From the NCBI RefSeq assembly GCF_013085545.1, contig NZ_CP039543.1, forward strand, positions 2,542,001 to 2,606,000: 64,000 bases of DNA, written 5' to 3'. A program made the position numbers and the translations under genes. Below, in pieces: positions 36,607 to 44,999 of this stretch. The stretch's first letter is position 1. Every line of letters starts with the position of its first letter. Source of the stretch: Oceanidesulfovibrio marinus (GTDB lineage Bacteria > Desulfobacterota > Desulfovibrionia > Desulfovibrionales > Desulfovibrionaceae). A model generated the notes under the pieces. That model saw only the letters and a list, made by a program, of their open reading frames with translations. It was not told the origin of the DNA and searched no databases.

Positions 36607-37655
36607 AGAACGACCCCCGGATGAGAAATATCAAAAGTCACGTGCACCCGTCCTTCAGTTTCAGGTCGACCAAATGATATCACGCATGCTCCAGGCAGAA
36701 TCATGCCCTCTTCGGCATCGGTATTGTTTATCATTACATCACCTTCAAAGCTTTGTATCTTAAAATACAGTCCATCATAATGGATCCCAATCTTCCCTTT
36801 ACTACCGGCCCTAACAGTGACCCTAGGTCTATCTTCACCAAGAAAGTGAGATCCTCCATTAAGAATTAACAAAGCTCTATGTTTGTTGAACAGCAAGTGC
36901 CTTTCTATTAGATTTTTTACTTCAAGCATAGATGGTCGTGAAGATGGGTAAAATTCTAAAGTTCTATCCAGAATGGATTGCAGGTCACGGGGCAACAAGT
37001 TGGATGTTAAGTTAGAAAATAGAGTTAACTGGAAATCCCGAGATCTAAAGCGAGTAAGCTCTTCAGGCAAATCCCCCAAAGCGTAATACAGACAGGTTAC
37101 TCCAAAAGCGTAAACATCGATCGCTGGAGTAAAATCAAAAGTCGCATCTTGGTACAATTCGGGCGCAGCAAAACCTGGAGTTCCCCTAAATCCTCGAGTT
37201 GAGGAATCAACACCAAATTGTCTTGCAAGACCAAAATCAAATATTTTTAGAACCCCTTCACCATCAAACTTCATATTAAACGGTTTAATATCACGATGGA
37301 TAAGCCCTGAATCGTGTATCTCACATAGCCCTGATGCAATTTGGTATATTGTTCGCAAGAAATGCTCTCTACACAAACCTTCTTCAGGATGTCGCAACTC
37401 CTCTCCAGGCAAGTATTCTTCGATTATAGCCACACCGTCATCAGCCTGTATTATGTCATATATTTCAACGACATGCTTCGACAAGACGCGCTTAAAAGCG
37501 CGAACTTCATCTAACAGTCTATCAGCGAAAAAATCGTCCTGTATTATTTTTATAGCGACATTACGATTCAAATTACGGTCACGAAAAACGTGCACGTCCC
37601 CCATACCGCCCGAAAGAACCTGTCCTTGGGATTCGTATCTATCAGGGAGATTCAT
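36603..37655 (-). CDS. Ser/Thr protein kinase with C-terminal FHA-like domain
   Basis: 350 residues. Kinase motifs are complete: LSGGMGDVHVF loop, K36 (VAIK), alpha-C E50, HRDIKPFN (D122, N127) and DFG at D140. Residues ~255-350 form a beta-rich domain (LLILNGGSHFLGEDRPRV, VMINNTDAEEGMILPGACVISFG) that resembles a degenerate FHA domain, the module that reads phosphothreonine. That would let this kinase bind the phosphorylated product of its partner. It starts 3 bp after the PP2C stop and overlaps the next kinase, so all three form one transcript. Confidence 0.9.
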   Translation of the reverse strand: MNLPDRYESQGQVLSGGMGDVHVFRDRNLNRNVAIKIIQDDFFADRLLDEVRAFKRVLSKHVVEIYDIIQADDGVAIIEEYLPGEELRHPEEGLCREHFLRTIYQIASGLCEIHDSGLIHRDIKPFNMKFDGEGVLKIFDFGLARQFGVDSSTRGFRGTPGFAAPELYQDATFDFTPAIDVYAFGVTCLYYALGDLPEELTRFRSRDFQLTLFSNLTSNLLPRDLQSILDRTLEFYPSSRPSMLEVKNLIERHLLFNKHRALLILNGGSHFLGEDRPRVTVRAGSKGKIGIHYDGLYFKIQSFEGDVMINNTDAEEGMILPGACVISFGRPETEGRVHVTFDISHPGVVL

Positions 37656-37657
37656 AA

Positions 37658-38743
37658 TTAACCGGCCTCGCCTTCGTCGAACTCGATTTGTATTTGAATC
37701 ACTTCATCATCATTATCATTATTATCTGCCACATTGTTTCTATTCTCAGCGGAATTTTGGATTTTCTTCTTCTTAGACGTCTTCTTCTTATTTTTATCCT
37801 TGGAAGACTTCTCCGACTGAACTTCTTTTTCTTTAGTTGTCGTATCATTCAGAATGGTATCTACAGAAAAAATGTAGCTTGAATTCCAAGTGCATATTTC
37901 GAAAGTTGTCATACTCATTGATTTATAACCCTCTGTATTCGAAAAGGCAGGCGCATAGATTGCAGTTGCGTTATCTTTCCCCCCAATCCATTCAGAAAGG
38001 AGCAGCAATTTTTTTATACCATCTTCTGTTGAAGTAGAATTCAACAATAGACTTTCCATGGTTGAAAAATCGACATTATATGCCCCGTCGGAAGCAAGAA
38101 GAATCCGATCACCATCCTTTACTTTCGTTATATCAATTGGTGAGGTATCTAACTCCCCCTCCATTCCAATAAACTGGACCAAATGCTTGAATTCTGGCAG
38201 AGGCGCATCAATTTTGCGATCCATTTTGGCTAATTGACCATCGAGAGTATCATCAGAGCTTAGTTGAGTTAACGATTTCTCACTTTGCAAATACACCCGG
38301 CTGTCACCGTAGTTTACGATTTCTATTAAGCCGCTCCTATTGATACTCACAGCGGACAGTGTACATCCTCCTTTTCCTTCATACTTATCAAAAACTATTT
38401 TATTGGCATGATTGGCAGCTTTTTTCAGACAATCCGTCATATTACTATCTGATAATTCTATCACTCGAGCTGTAAACGAACTTATCGCCAAGGCCGCAAC
38501 ATTGGCTCCGTCCTTCAGTCCCCCAATACCATCGCATAACACCGCAACTTGGACGACGTCGGATAAACGCTCATTAGGAAAGAAAGTAAGCACAGCAGCT
38601 CTATCCTGATTGTCATTCCTAACACTTCCTTTGGTTGTCCCTAAGGCTATTTGTCCTGGGGCTGTTACAGACCCCTTTTCTTTGCAAGTTCTTAGCATCC
38701 AATAATATATAGAGCTTTGAACCGCTGCACGATAAGTATCCAT
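37658..38743 (-). CDS. PP2C-family protein phosphatase
   Basis: 361 residues from the ATG at 38743; a GTG at 38755 would add four. PP2C signatures, in the 365-residue numbering from that GTG: SVRNDNQDR (D51), VAVLCDGIGG (D75, G76), GDSRVYL (D151), ILLASDGAYN (D223) and GGKDNATAI (D261). These supply the metal-binding Asp set of the Mg/Mn-dependent phosphatases. A C-terminal tail of ~60 residues is Lys-rich then Asp/Glu-rich (KDKNKKKTSKKKKI, then NDNDDEV), probably disordered. It is first in the operon with two kinases and would reverse their phosphorylation. Confidence 0.9.
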   Translation of the reverse strand: MDTYRAAVQSSIYYWMLRTCKEKGSVTAPGQIALGTTKGSVRNDNQDRAAVLTFFPNERLSDVVQVAVLCDGIGGLKDGANVAALAISSFTARVIELSDSNMTDCLKKAANHANKIVFDKYEGKGGCTLSAVSINRSGLIEIVNYGDSRVYLQSEKSLTQLSSDDTLDGQLAKMDRKIDAPLPEFKHLVQFIGMEGELDTSPIDITKVKDGDRILLASDGAYNVDFSTMESLLLNSTSTEDGIKKLLLLSEWIGGKDNATAIYAPAFSNTEGYKSMSMTTFEICTWNSSYIFSVDTILNDTTTKEKEVQSEKSSKDKNKKKTSKKKKIQNSAENRNNVADNNDNDDEVIQIQIEFDEGEAG

Positions 38744-38901
38744 AGAAAATCTCACTAACTAGATAAAAATTATTGAAGTAAATAGACAGCTATTTGTCTG
38801 CACAAAAACACTTAAAGAGTCGGTGGTTAACAGGAATTACCCAAGCTACCCGCTCCTAGGAACCATCGCTGGCCCCTCGGTGACTATAATTCATAATAGA
38901 T

Positions 38902-39763
38902 GACATCTCAAAAATCAGACCAGCTAGTTCTCTAAAAATTCTCTTGTTTTTGCGTCCGTTTTATCCGATCCGGTCCACATGGACCTGACAAACAAGCAGT
39001 GGGAACGCACCGCGCCCTTGATCCCGCCGGCCAAAGGTGGGCAAGGCGGCAAATGCCTGCCGCCGAGCCCCTCCGCGCGAGGTGCTCGACGGCATCCTCT
39101 GGATACTCAGAACCGGCGCGCATTGAAAGGACTTACCGGATCGGTATCCACCATACCAGTCCTGCCATCGCCGGTTCCAGCGTTGGCGCAAGGACGGGGT
39201 TTTCGAGCGCATCCTGGCTGTTCTGGCCGAAAATCTACGCGACCGAGGCGGCATCGATCTGCGCGAGGCCTTCATTGACGGGACATTCGCTCCGGCAAAA
39301 AAGGGGACGCTGCCGTGGGCAAAACCAAGCGGGGCAAAGGCAGCAAGATCATGGCAGTGGCAGACGCTTCTGGTCTTCCTGTCTCCGTGCACGTGGTCAG
39401 CGCTTCGCCGCATGAAGTGACGCTGGTCGACCAGACCCTCGATGCCGGATTTACCAACGAAGTGCCTGCCCGCCTGCTTAGTGACAATGAGTACGGCAGC
39501 GACGGGCTTGATGAGTGGTTGCGTGAAGGTTGGGGAACCGAGATGATCGCCCCACACAGACGGGGGAGGAAAAGGACCAAGACGCAGGACGGCAGACCGC
39601 TTCGCCGTTACCGGAGACGATGGAAGGTCGAGCGTCTCTTCGCCTGGCTGCAGAACTTCAGGCGTCTGGCTGTTCGCTACGAATTCCATGCTGAAAACTT
39701 CCTGGCCTTCGTTCAACTCAGGTGCATCGTCATTCTGGTGAGGCAATTTTGAGATGGCTTCTA
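38902..39763 (+). mobile_element. Decayed IS5-family insertion sequence (IS427-like)
   Basis: Imperfect terminal repeats GACATCTCAAAAAT (from ~38903) and, inverted, GCCATCTCAAAATT (ending ~39760) bracket a broken transposase. It lies between the PP2C operon and the GHKL-nuclease gene. Confidence 0.6.
38979..39752 (+). pseudogene. IS5-family transposase, broken
   Basis: The N-terminal part MDLTNKQWERTAPLIPP is in one frame. The middle part EVLDGILWILRTGAH continues in another frame and then hits TGA where TGG (Trp) is expected. [11 protein letters not shown] leads into an A6G4 run, after which [18 protein letters not shown] to the end ([20 protein letters not shown], the DDE glutamate helix) is read in a third frame. 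The A6 run may be an original programmed-frameshift site; the other defects are real damage. Confidence 0.8.
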
Positions 39764-39811
39764 TACCCAGCGCATCAAGCACAAGCCCTGCGAACCATCC
39801 TCACCAAGAGG

Positions 39812-41782
39812 TTATTTATAATTGAGTTTATTGATAAAAACTCTGTTCCGGGCATGGGCCATTTCGAGTAGGTTTTCATAGTTCATTACCTCTAGAAACA
39901 ACCTGCTCTCGAGAAATACTGCATGATACGACCTCGAATCTGGGCGCTTTTTCAAGCTATGCCTACGTATCATGGTATTTTTAAAATAGTTATTATGCAC
40001 ATCACACAAAACAAGTCCAAAATATTGAGTATTATCTGATACGTTGATTCGTTTTCCATCGCTATGGGTCAATTTCCCATCCATAATCCTTTCGACATAC
40101 TGCACTAATTGTCTAACGGGGTCATTCTCCTCAGAAAGAGGTTCGCTTGTCCTTTTCAATTCAATAATAAGGACATTATGCTCAGCACCAATTGGATCCT
40201 TGTAGGCGGCAAAAATATCATATCGCTTGTCTTGCGCTTCATATTTATTACATGCAATCTGATACTCTTTCATATCAGACGCAACGTAATCATACACCGC
40301 GTATCTATCGTCAATAAGCCAAAGATTGTGGTTAAAGTAACCGCCCGAGTGGTCTTCGCTACTTGTCTTAGACGGAAAAAGGAGATCATGAAGAATCTTT
40401 TCTGGCTGGTATTTCTCGTCATCCCTTTTCTGAAGAAGCTTATCGTACAATCCTAGGACAAAGTCTCGATACTTAACATACGAGACAAGCGGAGCATGAT
40501 TAAGTTTCATCCCTTCTTCAAGCTTTACTAGAGATTCCTCCCGAAACTCCTCAAAATTTGGGATTTCGTTAGATTCGTACTTTTTGGTGATAATCTTAAC
40601 GTAGTTAAAACTTTCGACCTGCTTCTCTGCAAACCGCTTGACATAGGCCTCCTTCACGACTTTTACATCATCCCCAAGCTTTAACTCTTTTTTGACCTGA
40701 ACATCCTCCTCCAGAAATGCTAAATGTGGAAGGTCCTCAAAGACTTTCTGGATGAGGTTCTCCTGAATACTTTCCAGGCGCTCTATGCTTGCATGTGAAT
40801 ATGATCTGGCTTTTTCTACCACGCCTTCATAAATGCTTTCCAGGTCTGGCTCCCCTTCGGCAAGTGACTTAGTTCTAGGGATATTGAAGTCTGTTCTCTG
40901 ATGATTAAGCTTTTCGTCGAGATAATCAGAAATAACAACTGTATTCAGATAAAATTTGTCGTCATGTTCACCGATCTTACCTCCTGGCAAAAAGCTCAAT
41001 ACCTGTTCTTTCACACTTCTGCCATCTGCTGATAAAATGACTTTGTGGGTAGATCGGTGAGGCGTCCGATTCTTTAAATGGTATATATCAAACTTACTTG
41101 CACCAACAAGTATAGGCTCATCACGGGATACATCTTTGACACTTTCATCCAAATAATAATCGCCATCATCTACTATTTTAATTCTTATATTTTTCACTGA
41201 CAACAACGAAGGGATAAAATGCTGTGTAATGTCGTTCTTTATTGTATCATGAGGAATTTTTAAAAAGCTGTTACTCAGAGGAATTACCCCTTCAAGAGTT
41301 ATTGAAGTTTTAACTTCTCCGTCTTCAGTCTCTTCAGCTTCCACATTTTGGAGGTCATAGAAATTGTCTTCTGTGACAACCTTATCGATTAAAAAGGTTT
41401 TACCGCTCTCTTGATAGGTGCTTTTAATCGCAACACGTGAAAAGGCCGCAAAGAATGCCAGCCTCCCTATCCCTTTGCAATTAAACTCCCTCTTCTTATA
41501 TTCTGAAAAAAGTTGTCCGAATGAACCCATATTCTCTTTCGTAAAGCCTATACCATTGTCAATGATCCTAACGCCAACAATGCGCTTAGGGGCCATCTCA
41601 TTTTCATCTCGGATGAATTCGACACTGATTATACCATGATCTCGCCCAGCCAACTGAATCGCCTGAATTGAATTGTGAATAGCCTCATATACAGGTAACA
41701 ACGGTTTCTTTTGAACTTCCGGTCCTGCTAGTTGAGCAACTGCATTCCTGAAATTTAACAGCTGTGATTCGGATGCTAACAT
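39812..41782 (-). CDS. GHKL (HSP90/MORC-like) ATPase fused to PD-(D/E)XK nuclease-like domain
   Basis: 656 residues. The N-terminal GHKL ATPase has E33/N37 of the N-box (YEAIHNSIQA), D75-NGIG79 (IIDNGIGF) and the G2 loop KGIGRLAFF (104-109). A long middle follows, with a coiled-coil-prone stretch (~330-450). The C-terminal part has D522 (RYDIFAAY) and E541-x-K543 (VLIIELKR), then QLVQYVERI, the pattern of a PD-(D/E)XK nuclease core. Such ATPase-nuclease proteins occur as defence or restriction factors (para-MORC-like). No methylase is nearby. It is A+T rich. Confidence 0.8.
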   Translation of the reverse strand: MLASESQLLNFRNAVAQLAGPEVQKKPLLPVYEAIHNSIQAIQLAGRDHGIISVEFIRDENEMAPKRIVGVRIIDNGIGFTKENMGSFGQLFSEYKKREFNCKGIGRLAFFAAFSRVAIKSTYQESGKTFLIDKVVTEDNFYDLQNVEAEETEDGEVKTSITLEGVIPLSNSFLKIPHDTIKNDITQHFIPSLLSVKNIRIKIVDDGDYYLDESVKDVSRDEPILVGASKFDIYHLKNRTPHRSTHKVILSADGRSVKEQVLSFLPGGKIGEHDDKFYLNTVVISDYLDEKLNHQRTDFNIPRTKSLAEGEPDLESIYEGVVEKARSYSHASIERLESIQENLIQKVFEDLPHLAFLEEDVQVKKELKLGDDVKVVKEAYVKRFAEKQVESFNYVKIITKKYESNEIPNFEEFREESLVKLEEGMKLNHAPLVSYVKYRDFVLGLYDKLLQKRDDEKYQPEKILHDLLFPSKTSSEDHSGGYFNHNLWLIDDRYAVYDYVASDMKEYQIACNKYEAQDKRYDIFAAYKDPIGAEHNVLIIELKRTSEPLSEENDPVRQLVQYVERIMDGKLTHSDGKRINVSDNTQYFGLVLCDVHNNYFKNTMIRRHSLKKRPDSRSYHAVFLESRLFLEVMNYENLLEMAHARNRVFINKLNYK

Positions 41783-42173
41783 AACGCTACCTGTTACGCT
41801 CCCTCGAATGGTTCAACATACAACATAAATTTATGCGCCCTGAAGACTGGCCGTCCTGTTCAGCTCTCAACAATCCAGCTGCCCGCACTAACCATTCAGT
41901 CCCAAAACATCTTTAATTATTATCAGAAATTGAGTACATAAGAAGATCCAAATGAGTTTTAGAGGCTTTAGTTTAACTTACCCATATCCACGCAAACAAG
42001 CAAATAAATATGGAGTTCTGATCGATGCGATCAAACAAGCCAGGGAGCCCCGATAGCTTTCACTGTACATTGCTAGACACATCCAATGACTTATAGCGCC
42101 AACTTTGTCCCAATCCAACCTTAGGGCCGTGACTAAGAAGTGGTCCCGGTTGGCTGGACAGGTTCGCGGCCTT
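41783..42173. other. Non-coding stretch between the GHKL gene and an IS3 remnant
   Basis: About 390 A+T-rich bases. The promoter of the GHKL-nuclease gene should be here. No convincing gene or repeat was seen. Confidence 0.4.
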
Positions 42174-43402
42174 GCTAAGGTGGAGTCCTGTGATTCGGTC
42201 ATGCCCGCGTTGAGGGCCAGCAGAGGGAGGAAGCACGCCTCCCTCCCTCTGCGCGTTCAGCCCGATATATGTCCATCGGCTGCTGTCCGTCAAAAGTCGA
42301 ATGCGGCCGACGCCAGTTGCAGAAATGAAACCAATCGCTCAAGGCTTTTCTGGTTTGGCTTCCGGTCTCGAACTCGCGCAGATAGACGCATTCCCACTTC
42401 AGTGAACGCCACAGTCGTTCGATGAAGACGTTATCCATCCAGCGTCCTTTTTGGCCATCCATCGAGATGCGCACGCCAGCCTCGCGAAGCTTACGGGTGA
42501 ACGCATAGCTTGTGAACTGTGCGTTCTGGTCCGTGTTGAAGATCTGCGGCGCGCCGTAGCGATTCAGGGCATCGTCCAACGCTGTCACACAGAAATCAGC
42601 GTCCAAAGTGTTCGAAAGCCGCCACGACAATACCGCGGGGCTGTGCCAATACATGATTGCGACTAGATACAAGCAGCCGCGTTTCATGGGGATATACGTT
42701 ATATCCGCACACTAGACATGGTCGGGGTCAGCCACGGACACGTTCCGCAACAAGTACGGAAACACCGCATGCACCGGATGCGGCTGCGACGTCTTGGGCT
42801 TGCAGAACACGGCCTGCAACCCCATCTTTTGCATCAACCGCCTGAACCCCCGACGTCCGACCGCGTGGCCACAATTGACGAGATGCCTTGTCATCTGTCT
42901 GGAGCCGAAAAACGGGCCTGGAGGAAGATATCGTGATCTGCCGCATCAGCGCCAGGTTGAAAGCGCTCTCGCCTTTGGGCCGGTAGTAGTAGGTCGACCG
43001 GCGTAGCCCGAGCAGTACACACTGGCGGCTGATACTGAGCCGCGGATAGCCGGCTTCGACCATCCGATGCCTCCGCTCACAGCTCTCTTCCGAGCGAAGG
43101 GCCGCTCTAAAAATCGTTTTCCACCGTGAGCTGCCCGGTCTTGACGTGCAGTTCCTTGATTTCCGTCTCGCTATTTTTGGCCTTCGTCTTGCCCTTGCCA
43201 AACGTATCGGCCATACCATCGATCGCCTGACGCTTCCAGGCGGCGATCATGTTCGAATGCACGTCGTACTTGCTAGACAGTTCGGCCAGCGTCATCTCGC
43301 CGGACAACGCCTCAAGAGCTACCTTGGCTTTGAACTCAGGAGAAAAACGTCTTCTCTTGGCCATCCCAGGTCGTCCTCCTTGTCAGTGAACTCCACCTTA
43401 AC
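42174..43402 (-). mobile_element. Decayed IS3-family insertion sequence
   Basis: Terminal repeats CTAAGGTGGAGTCCTGTGA (left, ~42175) and its inverted counterpart TTAAGGTGGAGTTCACTGA (right, minus strand, ~43400) flank an orfA/orfB pair that is no longer intact. Confidence 0.65.
42199..43364 (-). pseudogene. IS3-family transposase orfA/orfB, broken
   Basis: OrfA (43364-43107) is an intact-looking helix-turn-helix protein (RRFSPEFKAKVALEAL). OrfB starts in an overlapping frame (RHRMVEAGYPRLSISRQCVLLGL). After LALMRQI it has lost frame: the continuation MTRHLVNCGHAVGRRGFRRLMQKMGL is in another frame. A TAG replaces Trp before CADITYIP. The rest (NTDQNAQFTSYAFT, DNVFIERLWRSLKWE with the DDE residues) is intact. 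The element can no longer make a transposase. Confidence 0.85.
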
Positions 43403-43417
43403 GACCTATCCTGAACT

Positions 43418-44614
43418 GAGATGGATATAACCTGACACCTGGGCCACCAAAAGGTTGTGGTCATGCCGTCCCTGGCTGGGTATCGATGGAGTTGCGAAGC
43501 TTCACGAACCCTTTCGAGGAGAACGCCATGACCACGAAACGCAAAGTAGCACGAAGGAAGATGAGTCTGCTAGAGCTGGCCACTGAATTGGGCAACGTCA
43601 GCAAAGCGTGCAAAATCATGGGCTATTCCAGGCAGCAGTTCTACGAGATCCGGCGCAACTACCAGACCTTCGGCGCCGAAGGTCTATTGGACCGCCTGCC
43701 CGGGCCGCGAGGCCCGCACCCCAACCGCGTCGACGAGGCTGTCGAGCAGGCCATCCTCGACTACTGCTTGGCTCACCCCACGCACGGGCCGCTCCGCGTC
43801 GCCCAACAGCTTGTCCTGCAAGGCGTCCAGGTCAGCTCCGGCGGTGTCCGCGGCGTCTGGAGCCGGCACGGCTTGCTCACACGCCACGAGCGGTTGCTGC
43901 GGCTGGAGAAGAGCGTGCGAGAGCAGCGTTTGGAGCTCTCGGACGAACAAATCCGCGTCCTGGAGCGCTTCAGTCCCGAGTTTCGCGACCGGCACATCGA
44001 GACGCGTCACACCGGCGACCTCGTGGCCGTGGACACCTTCTTCGTGGGCACGCTCAAGGGCGTTGGACGCGTGTATTTGCAGTCGGTTATCGACTGCCAC
44101 AGCCGCTATGCCTGGGGCCGACTCTACACCACCAAGTTGCCGGTTACCGCGGTTCACGTGCTCAATGAGGACGTGCTGCCGTTCTTCGAGGAGCACATCG
44201 CGCGCATTTCGACGATTCTCTCGGACAACGGTCGCGAGTTCTGCGGTCGCCCGGACAAGCATCCGTACGAATTGTTCTTGCAATTAGAAGGGATTGAGCA
44301 CCGGACAACGCAGGTTCGCCGGCCGCAGAGCAACGGCTTTGTGGAGCGGTTGCATCGGACATTGCTCGACGAGCATTTCCGCATCAAGGGCCGCGAGAAG
44401 TGGTACGAATCGGTGGAGGAAATGCAAGAGGATCTGGACAGTTACCTGAACCACTACAACCGGGAACGCACCCATCAGGGCCGCGGCATGGACGGCCGAG
44501 TGCCCTACCAAGCGTTCCTGGACGGCATCGTAATCGACGAAGCAGAGGTAGAAAAAGAAGAAGCAGCGTAGCCATCACCCCGCCAGGGGCGGAGTGTCAG
44601 GTGAATACTATCTC
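43418..44614 (+). mobile_element. IS481-family insertion sequence, apparently intact
   Basis: Terminal inverted repeats GAGATGGATATAACCTGACAC (43418-43438) and GTGTCAGGTGAATACTATCTC (44594-44614) flank one full-length transposase gene. It abuts the IS3 remnant, 15 bp away. Confidence 0.85.
43528..44571 (+). CDS. IS481-family transposase
   Basis: 347 residues from the ATG at 43528, which follows CGAGGAGAACGCC. Helix-turn-helix regions lie at ~10-60 (LGNVSKACKIMGYSRQQFYEIR), followed by a DDE integrase core: first Asp in LVAVDTFFVG, second in ILSDNGREFCG and the Glu in SNGFVERLHRTLLDEHF. The C-terminus is acidic. It appears complete and potentially active. Confidence 0.93.
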   Translation: MTTKRKVARRKMSLLELATELGNVSKACKIMGYSRQQFYEIRRNYQTFGAEGLLDRLPGPRGPHPNRVDEAVEQAILDYCLAHPTHGPLRVAQQLVLQGVQVSSGGVRGVWSRHGLLTRHERLLRLEKSVREQRLELSDEQIRVLERFSPEFRDRHIETRHTGDLVAVDTFFVGTLKGVGRVYLQSVIDCHSRYAWGRLYTTKLPVTAVHVLNEDVLPFFEEHIARISTILSDNGREFCGRPDKHPYELFLQLEGIEHRTTQVRRPQSNGFVERLHRTLLDEHFRIKGREKWYESVEEMQEDLDSYLNHYNRERTHQGRGMDGRVPYQAFLDGIVIDEAEVEKEEAA

Positions 44615-44660
44615 TGTACACCTATCCCAAAAAACCGCACTCACTTCTCTCTAATGTATT

Positions 44661-44710
44661 AACCGCTCATGGATGCCATAAATATGCACTTTGGCAGGGC
44701 ATGAGCGGTT
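44661..44710 (-). terminator. Inverted repeat at the end of the mobilization operon
   Basis: AACCGCTCATG (44661-44671) and CATGAGCGGTT (44700-44710) form a perfect 11-bp stem with a 28-base loop that has its own TGCC/GGCA pair. It follows the last mob-operon gene (minus strand) and also the IS481 gene. It could be a terminator or a protein-binding site. Confidence 0.5.
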
Positions 44711-44741
44711 ATTCTTATCTGCATAGAATGGGTGACGTTTG

Positions 44742-44972
44742 CTAGATCAAATCAACACGAACCTCCCCTAACTTTTCGCGTATCACATGAAGCTGAGCCT
44801 GAATACGTTTCACAATTCCAGCATCTAGATAACCATATCTACCCAGCATATCGAAAGCCTCCGATAATTGATAAACGAAAGTTGTACTTTCAGGATAGCT
44901 CTCTGCATTTTGAGTATGGATACCAAACACCTTATTATAGTAGCTGATGGGATCGACGTCGCCGGTGCTCAT
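44742..44972 (-). CDS. Small protein at the end of the mobilization operon
   Basis: 76 residues (MSTGDVDPISYYNKVFG; VKRIQAQLHVIREKLGEVRVDLI at the end), soluble and helical. The ATG follows GGAGCG. It lies 27 bp after the relaxase gene on the same strand, so it is probably co-transcribed. I recognise no family. Confidence 0.6.
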   Translation of the reverse strand: MSTGDVDPISYYNKVFGIHTQNAESYPESTTFVYQLSEAFDMLGRYGYLDAGIVKRIQAQLHVIREKLGEVRVDLI

Positions 44973-44999
44973 AAAAACGCTCCATTCGTTTAAGTTAAG

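Noticed and set aside
35518-41782. BREX or Pgl system
   Set aside because: Kinases are present, but no PglZ phosphatase, PglX methylase, Lon-like protease or BrxC ATPase is visible.
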